Part shown: in pieces, positions 5,883 through 8,544 of the stretch | Numbering within the stretch: the first letter of the stretch is position 1 | Layout of the letters: every line of letters begins with the position of its first letter | DNA from: Burkholderiaceae bacterium | Lineage (GTDB): Bacteria; Pseudomonadota; Gammaproteobacteria; Burkholderiales; Burkholderiaceae | Direction of reading: 5' to 3' | DNA: 8,544 bases | Assembly (NCBI GenBank): GCA_030151165.1 | Contig: JASLEM010000548.1 | Span: 1-8,544 of the forward strand | The notes under the pieces: generated by a model | What the model saw: only the letters and a program-made list of their open reading frames with translations | What the model was told of the DNA's origin: nothing | Database searches by the model: none | Made by a program: the position numbers and the translations under genes

Positions 5883-6551
5883 TCAGCGCAGCGAAGGCGC
5901 CGACGCGGGCGGCGTCGCGGCGTCCGGCAGCAGCCACTGCCTGCGCGCGCCGAGGACGGCGTCCGGATACGCCGCCTGCCCGCGGCTGCCGTTGTAGCGG
6001 CCGAGCGCCATGAACAGGTCGCCCTTCTCGACGTCGAGGTAGTGGCGCAGGATCACGCAGCCGAAGCGCAGGTTGGTCTGCATCACGAACAGGCGCGCCG
6101 GGTCGCCGTCGCCGATCTGGCGTGTCCAGAACGGCATCACCTGCATGTAGCCGCGCGCGCCCGACACGCTGATCGCGTACTTGCGGAATCCGCTCTCGAC
6201 CTGCACCAGCCCGAGCACCAGCGCCGGCTCGAGGCCGGCGCGGTGGCTCTCGTACCAGACGGTCTGCAGGAACTCGACGCGCACCTGCGTCTCGGTCTTG
6301 CGCTTCTTCAGGCGGTCGTTCATCGCGAACAGCCAGCGCAGGTAGGCGATGTGCGCGTCGGTGCTGTCGAACTTGAGCTCGGGCGGCGGCGCGCTCGACG
6401 CGATCGCGGCGCTGAGCGCGCTGCGCACCGCGTCGGCCAGCGGCTCCTCGACCTGCGCGCCCGCCTGCGCCACGCCCGGCCAGGCGAGCGCCGCCGCGCC
6501 GGCCGCGAAGCCCGCGAGGGCCACGCGCCGGCCGGGGTCGCACACCGTCAT
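5883..6551 (-). CDS. Exported lytic transglycosylase (GH23, SLT domain)
   Basis: The protein has 222 residues. Residues 1-30 form a signal peptide ending VAQA, with an Arg pair (GRRVALAG, 7-14) that resembles a Tat signal. The SLT domain spans about 100-205. [19 protein letters not shown] carries the catalytic Glu119. [12 protein letters not shown] (131-142) corresponds to the usual [23 protein letters not shown] lies at 160-172, and [10 protein letters not shown] (182-191) corresponds to the ALAAYNAG motif. Such enzymes cleave peptidoglycan glycan strands in the periplasm to leave 1,6-anhydromuramic acid ends, without hydrolysis. The ATG (6551-6549) overlaps the proS stop as ATGA; no Shine-Dalgarno is seen, so translation probably depends on proS. 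Family membership is firm; the particular role (cell-wall remodelling or assembly of an envelope machine) is not shown. Confidence 0.92.
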   Translation of the reverse strand: MTVCDPGRRVALAGFAAGAAALAWPGVAQAGAQVEEPLADAVRSALSAAIASSAPPPELKFDSTDAHIAYLRWLFAMNDRLKKRKTETQVRVEFLQTVWYESHRAGLEPALVLGLVQVESGFRKYAISVSGARGYMQVMPFWTRQIGDGDPARLFVMQTNLRFGCVILRHYLDVEKGDLFMALGRYNGSRGQAAYPDAVLGARRQWLLPDAATPPASAPSLR

Positions 6552-8293
6552 GCCGACAGGCGTTTGCGCAGCGTCTCGACGACTTCGCCCACGGCGACGC
6601 TCGACGCCTTCTCCTCGCGCCGGCCCTGCATCTCGTACGCGCCTTCCTTCAGGCCGCGATCCGAGATCACGACGCGCTGCGGCACGCCGATCAGCTCCCA
6701 GTCGGCGAACATCGCGCCGGGGCGCTCGCCGCGGTCGTCCAGCAGCACGTCGATGCCCAGCGCCGCGAGTTCGTCGTGCAGCTTGTCGGCGGCCTCCTTG
6801 ACCTCGGCGCTGCGGTCGTAGCCGATCGGGCACAGCACCACGGTGAACGGCGCGAGCGCGACCGGCCAGATGATGCCGCGCGCATCGTGGTTCTGCTCGA
6901 TCGCCGCGGCGGCGATGCGCGTCACGCCGATGCCGTAGCAGCCCATCTCGAACGGCTGCGGCTTGCCCGTCTCGTCGAGGAAGGTCGCGTTCATCGCCTT
7001 CGAGTACTTCGTGCCGAGGTAGAACACGTGGCCGACCTCGATGCCGCGGTCGATGGCGAGGACGCCCTTGCCGTCCGGCGACGGATCGCCGGCGACGACG
7101 TTGCGGATGTCCGCGACGAGGTCGGGCTCGGGCAGGTCGCGCACCCAGTTCACGTTCGTGAAGTGGAAGTCCGGCTCGTTGGCGCCGCAGACGAAGTCGG
7201 CCATGTTGGCCACGGTGCGGTCGGCGATGACCTTCACCGGCTTCTTCAGGCCGACCGGGCCGAGGTAGCCGGGCTTGCAGCCGAAGTGCTCGTCGATCTC
7301 GGCGATCGTGGCGAACCGGAAGCCGTCCTTCAGCCCCGCGACCTTGCCGACCTTGACTTCGTTCATGTCGTGGTCGCCGCGCAGCAGCAGCAGCCAGACG
7401 GTGGTCTTCGTGATGTCGCCCTTGTCGTCGAGCGCATCGGTGGCGAGCACCAGCGACTTCACGGTGCGATCGAGCGGCAGGCCCAGCAGCGCGGCGACGT
7501 CGGCGCAGGTGCTCTTGCCGGGCGTCGGCGTCTTCGTCAGCGCGCCCGTCGCGGCCGCGCGCTCGGCGATCAGGCCGACGGCCTCGGCCAGCTCGATGTT
7601 GGCAGCGTAGTCGGACGTCGGGCAGTAGATCAGCGCGTCCTCGCCGGTGTCGGCGATGACCTGGAACTCCTCCGAGAGGTCGCCGCCGATCGCGCCCGAA
7701 TCGGCCGCGACGGCGCGGTACTTCAGGCCGAAGCGGTCGAAGATCGCGCGGTAGGCGGCGCGCATGACGTCGTAGCTCTTCGCGGCGCCCGCCTGGTCGC
7801 GGTCGAACGAATAGGCGTCCTTCATCGTGAACTCGCGGCCGCGCATGATGCCGAAGCGCGGACGGCGCTCGTCGCGGAACTTGGTCTGGATCTGGTAGAA
7901 ATTCCTGGGCAGCTGCTTGTAGCTGCGCAGTTCCTGGCGCGCGATGTCGGTGACCGCTTCCTCGGACGTCGGCTGCATCACGTAGTCGCGCTCGTGCCGG
8001 TCCTTCAGGCGCAACAGCTCGGGGCCCATCTTCTCGAAGCGGCCGCTCTCCTGCCACAGCTCGGCCGGCTGCACGACGGGCATCGAGACCTCGACCGCCC
8101 CGGCCCGGTTCATCTCTTCGCGCACGATCGCCTCGACCTTGCGGATCACGCGCAGCCCCATCGGCATGTAGTTGTAGATGCCGGCGCCCAGGCGCTTGAT
8201 CATGCCGGCCCGCATCATGAGTTTGTGGCTGGCCACTTCCGCGTCGGCGGGGGCTTCCTTCAGCGTGGAAATGAAGAACTGGGAGGCTTTCAT
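6548..8293 (-). CDS. proS: Prolyl-tRNA synthetase, bacterial type with editing domain
   Basis: ProRS charges tRNA(Pro) with proline in the cytoplasm. The protein has 581 residues, close to the 572 of E. coli. Class II motif 1 lies near 58-76 ([19 protein letters not shown]). Motif 2 is at about 139-163 ([10 protein letters not shown] to MKDAYSF), and motif 3 is GCYGIGVTR (451-459). The YbaK-like insertion domain that removes mischarged alanine occupies about 224-407 and keeps Lys279 in [12 protein letters not shown], the residue known to matter for editing in E. coli. The C-terminal anticodon-binding domain starts near 480 ([13 protein letters not shown], with [26 protein letters not shown]). 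The start [19 protein letters not shown] matches the family, but no Shine-Dalgarno precedes it; a 15-codon upstream frame ends on its ATG. The stop overlaps the lytic transglycosylase gene. Confidence 0.98.
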   Translation of the reverse strand: MKASQFFISTLKEAPADAEVASHKLMMRAGMIKRLGAGIYNYMPMGLRVIRKVEAIVREEMNRAGAVEVSMPVVQPAELWQESGRFEKMGPELLRLKDRHERDYVMQPTSEEAVTDIARQELRSYKQLPRNFYQIQTKFRDERRPRFGIMRGREFTMKDAYSFDRDQAGAAKSYDVMRAAYRAIFDRFGLKYRAVAADSGAIGGDLSEEFQVIADTGEDALIYCPTSDYAANIELAEAVGLIAERAAATGALTKTPTPGKSTCADVAALLGLPLDRTVKSLVLATDALDDKGDITKTTVWLLLLRGDHDMNEVKVGKVAGLKDGFRFATIAEIDEHFGCKPGYLGPVGLKKPVKVIADRTVANMADFVCGANEPDFHFTNVNWVRDLPEPDLVADIRNVVAGDPSPDGKGVLAIDRGIEVGHVFYLGTKYSKAMNATFLDETGKPQPFEMGCYGIGVTRIAAAAIEQNHDARGIIWPVALAPFTVVLCPIGYDRSAEVKEAADKLHDELAALGIDVLLDDRGERPGAMFADWELIGVPQRVVISDRGLKEGAYEMQGRREEKASSVAVGEVVETLRKRLSA

Positions 8294-8337
8294 GGGCGGG
8301 TCGTTACCGGGGTTGTCATCAGGATTTCTTGAATCAT
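8290..8337 (-). CDS. Possible 15-codon leader peptide overlapping proS
   Basis: On the minus strand, ATG at 8337-8335 opens a short frame, [15 protein letters not shown], whose TGA (8292-8290) overlaps the proS ATG (8293-8291) as ATGA. A second in-frame ATG (8319-8317) would give a nine-residue form. Two Pro codons are present, the last being the final sense codon. No Shine-Dalgarno precedes either ATG, and a longer open frame (from 8532) covers the same codons, so this may be chance. It is listed because proS itself lacks a ribosome binding site and coupling would explain its translation. Confidence 0.22.
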   Translation of the reverse strand: MIQEILMTTPVTTRP

Positions 8338-8408
8338 GCGGGATATGCGGAAAAACGCGAACTCGTGTTTTACGTTAAGCCGGTGCAATAATGCGGACAG
8401 TTCAAGAA
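8326..8408. repeat. Inverted repeat in the proS/rppH divergent region
   Basis: TTCTTGAA (8326-8333) near the proS start and TTCAAGAA (8401-8408) near the rppH start are exact inverted copies, 67 bases apart. Both are followed, reading 5'-3' on the plus strand, by TC. The arrangement could be paired operator half-sites, but eight-base matches at this distance also arise by chance. Confidence 0.25.
8384..8392 (+). promoter_or_regulatory. Candidate extended -10 promoter for rppH
   Basis: TGCAATAAT fits an extended -10 element (TGn followed by AATAAT, four or five matches to TATAAT). It lies 29 bases before the rppH ATG, giving a predicted leader of about 23 bases. No good -35 hexamer is found at 16-18 bases, as is common for extended -10 promoters. 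The surrounding region is the most AT-rich part of this end of the window. Confidence 0.42.
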
Positions 8409-8421
8409 TCGGGGTCAGATT

Positions 8422-8544
8422 ATGCTCGACCGAGAGGGCTTCAGGCCCAACGTCGGCATTGTGCTGCTCAACTCGCGCAACCAGGTGTTCTGGGGAAAGC
8501 GTCTGCGGACGCATTCCTGGCAATTCCCGCAAGGGGGCATCAAA
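8422..8544 (+). CDS. rppH: RNA pyrophosphohydrolase RppH, N-terminal part
   Basis: Only the first 41 codons are present; the gene continues past the right edge. The frame reads [20 protein letters not shown] and then [21 protein letters not shown], closely following the RppH/NudH N-terminus ([17 protein letters not shown]). The window ends just as the Nudix box begins, so the catalytic Glu residues cannot be checked. RppH removes pyrophosphate from the 5' triphosphate of mRNAs, starting 5'-end-dependent decay. GGGG at 8411-8414 is a weak but correctly spaced ribosome binding site for the ATG at 8422. It is divergent from proS, 128 bases between start codons, an arrangement I recall as usual in Burkholderiales. 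Confidence 0.95.
   Translation, partial: MLDREGFRPNVGIVLLNSRNQVFWGKRLRTHSWQFPQGGIK

Noticed and set aside
5883..8057. Apparent 724-residue minus-strand frame joining a proS shadow to the lytic transglycosylase
   Set aside because: The first 502 residues are an out-of-frame Arg-rich reading of proS. The genuine protein starts at 6551, on the proS stop.
6776..8332. 518-residue plus-strand frame antisense to proS
   Set aside because: Its low-complexity Arg/Ala/Val/Asp/Leu composition lies opposite a complete proS with all class II motifs.
1..8544. CRISPR, tRNA, rRNA, insertion sequence, prophage or defence system
   Set aside because: No spaced direct repeats, cloverleaf sequences, transposase motifs or phage genes were seen; nearly all sequence is taken up by recognisable housekeeping genes.

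Overview
The window looks like a chromosomal housekeeping region from a very GC-rich betaproteobacterium, most likely of the order Burkholderiales (Rubrivivax/Leptothrix/Roseateles-like). The basis is roughly 70% GC with strong G/C at third codon positions, the betaproteobacterial gene order hemA-prfA-prmC-grxD-ubiX, and a divergent rppH/proS pair with a lytic transglycosylase gene attached to proS. The genus is inferred; nothing in the window fixes it.

Layout. Positions 1-141 hold the last codons of a maltoporin-type outer-membrane porin, followed by a clear rho-independent terminator. A 90-residue three-helix membrane protein of unknown function lies on the minus strand (208-480). The plus strand then carries hemA (glutamyl-tRNA reductase), prfA (release factor 1) and prmC (the methyltransferase that modifies release factor 1). 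After these comes a 190-residue signal-peptide-bearing putative outer-membrane beta-barrel protein with its own less GC-rich upstream region, then grxD (monothiol glutaredoxin) and ubiX (flavin prenyltransferase). On the minus strand, converging on ubiX, is proS (prolyl-tRNA synthetase) with a translationally coupled lytic transglycosylase gene behind it. The start of rppH (RNA pyrophosphohydrolase) runs off the right edge, divergent from proS.

How the genes work together. hemA opens tetrapyrrole synthesis from glutamyl-tRNA. prfA and prmC form a functional pair: PrmC methylates the GGQ glutamine of RF1. grxD (Fe-S cluster trafficking) and ubiX (prenylated FMN for the UbiD decarboxylase, ubiquinone synthesis) link to respiratory cofactor supply. 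Three adjacent pairs overlap by four bases: prfA/prmC and grxD/ubiX by TTGA, and proS/lytic transglycosylase by ATGA. This points to translational coupling.

I found no prophage, insertion sequence, CRISPR array, tRNA or rRNA, and no defence or biosynthetic system. There is no convincing undescribed multi-gene system here. The points worth a second look are small-scale: a possible leaderless hemA promoter, a Pro-ending 15-codon upstream reading frame overlapping proS, the SD-less TTG coupled starts, a Shine-Dalgarno-like sequence far upstream of prfA inside a small hairpin, and the outer-membrane gene sitting between prmC and grxD.
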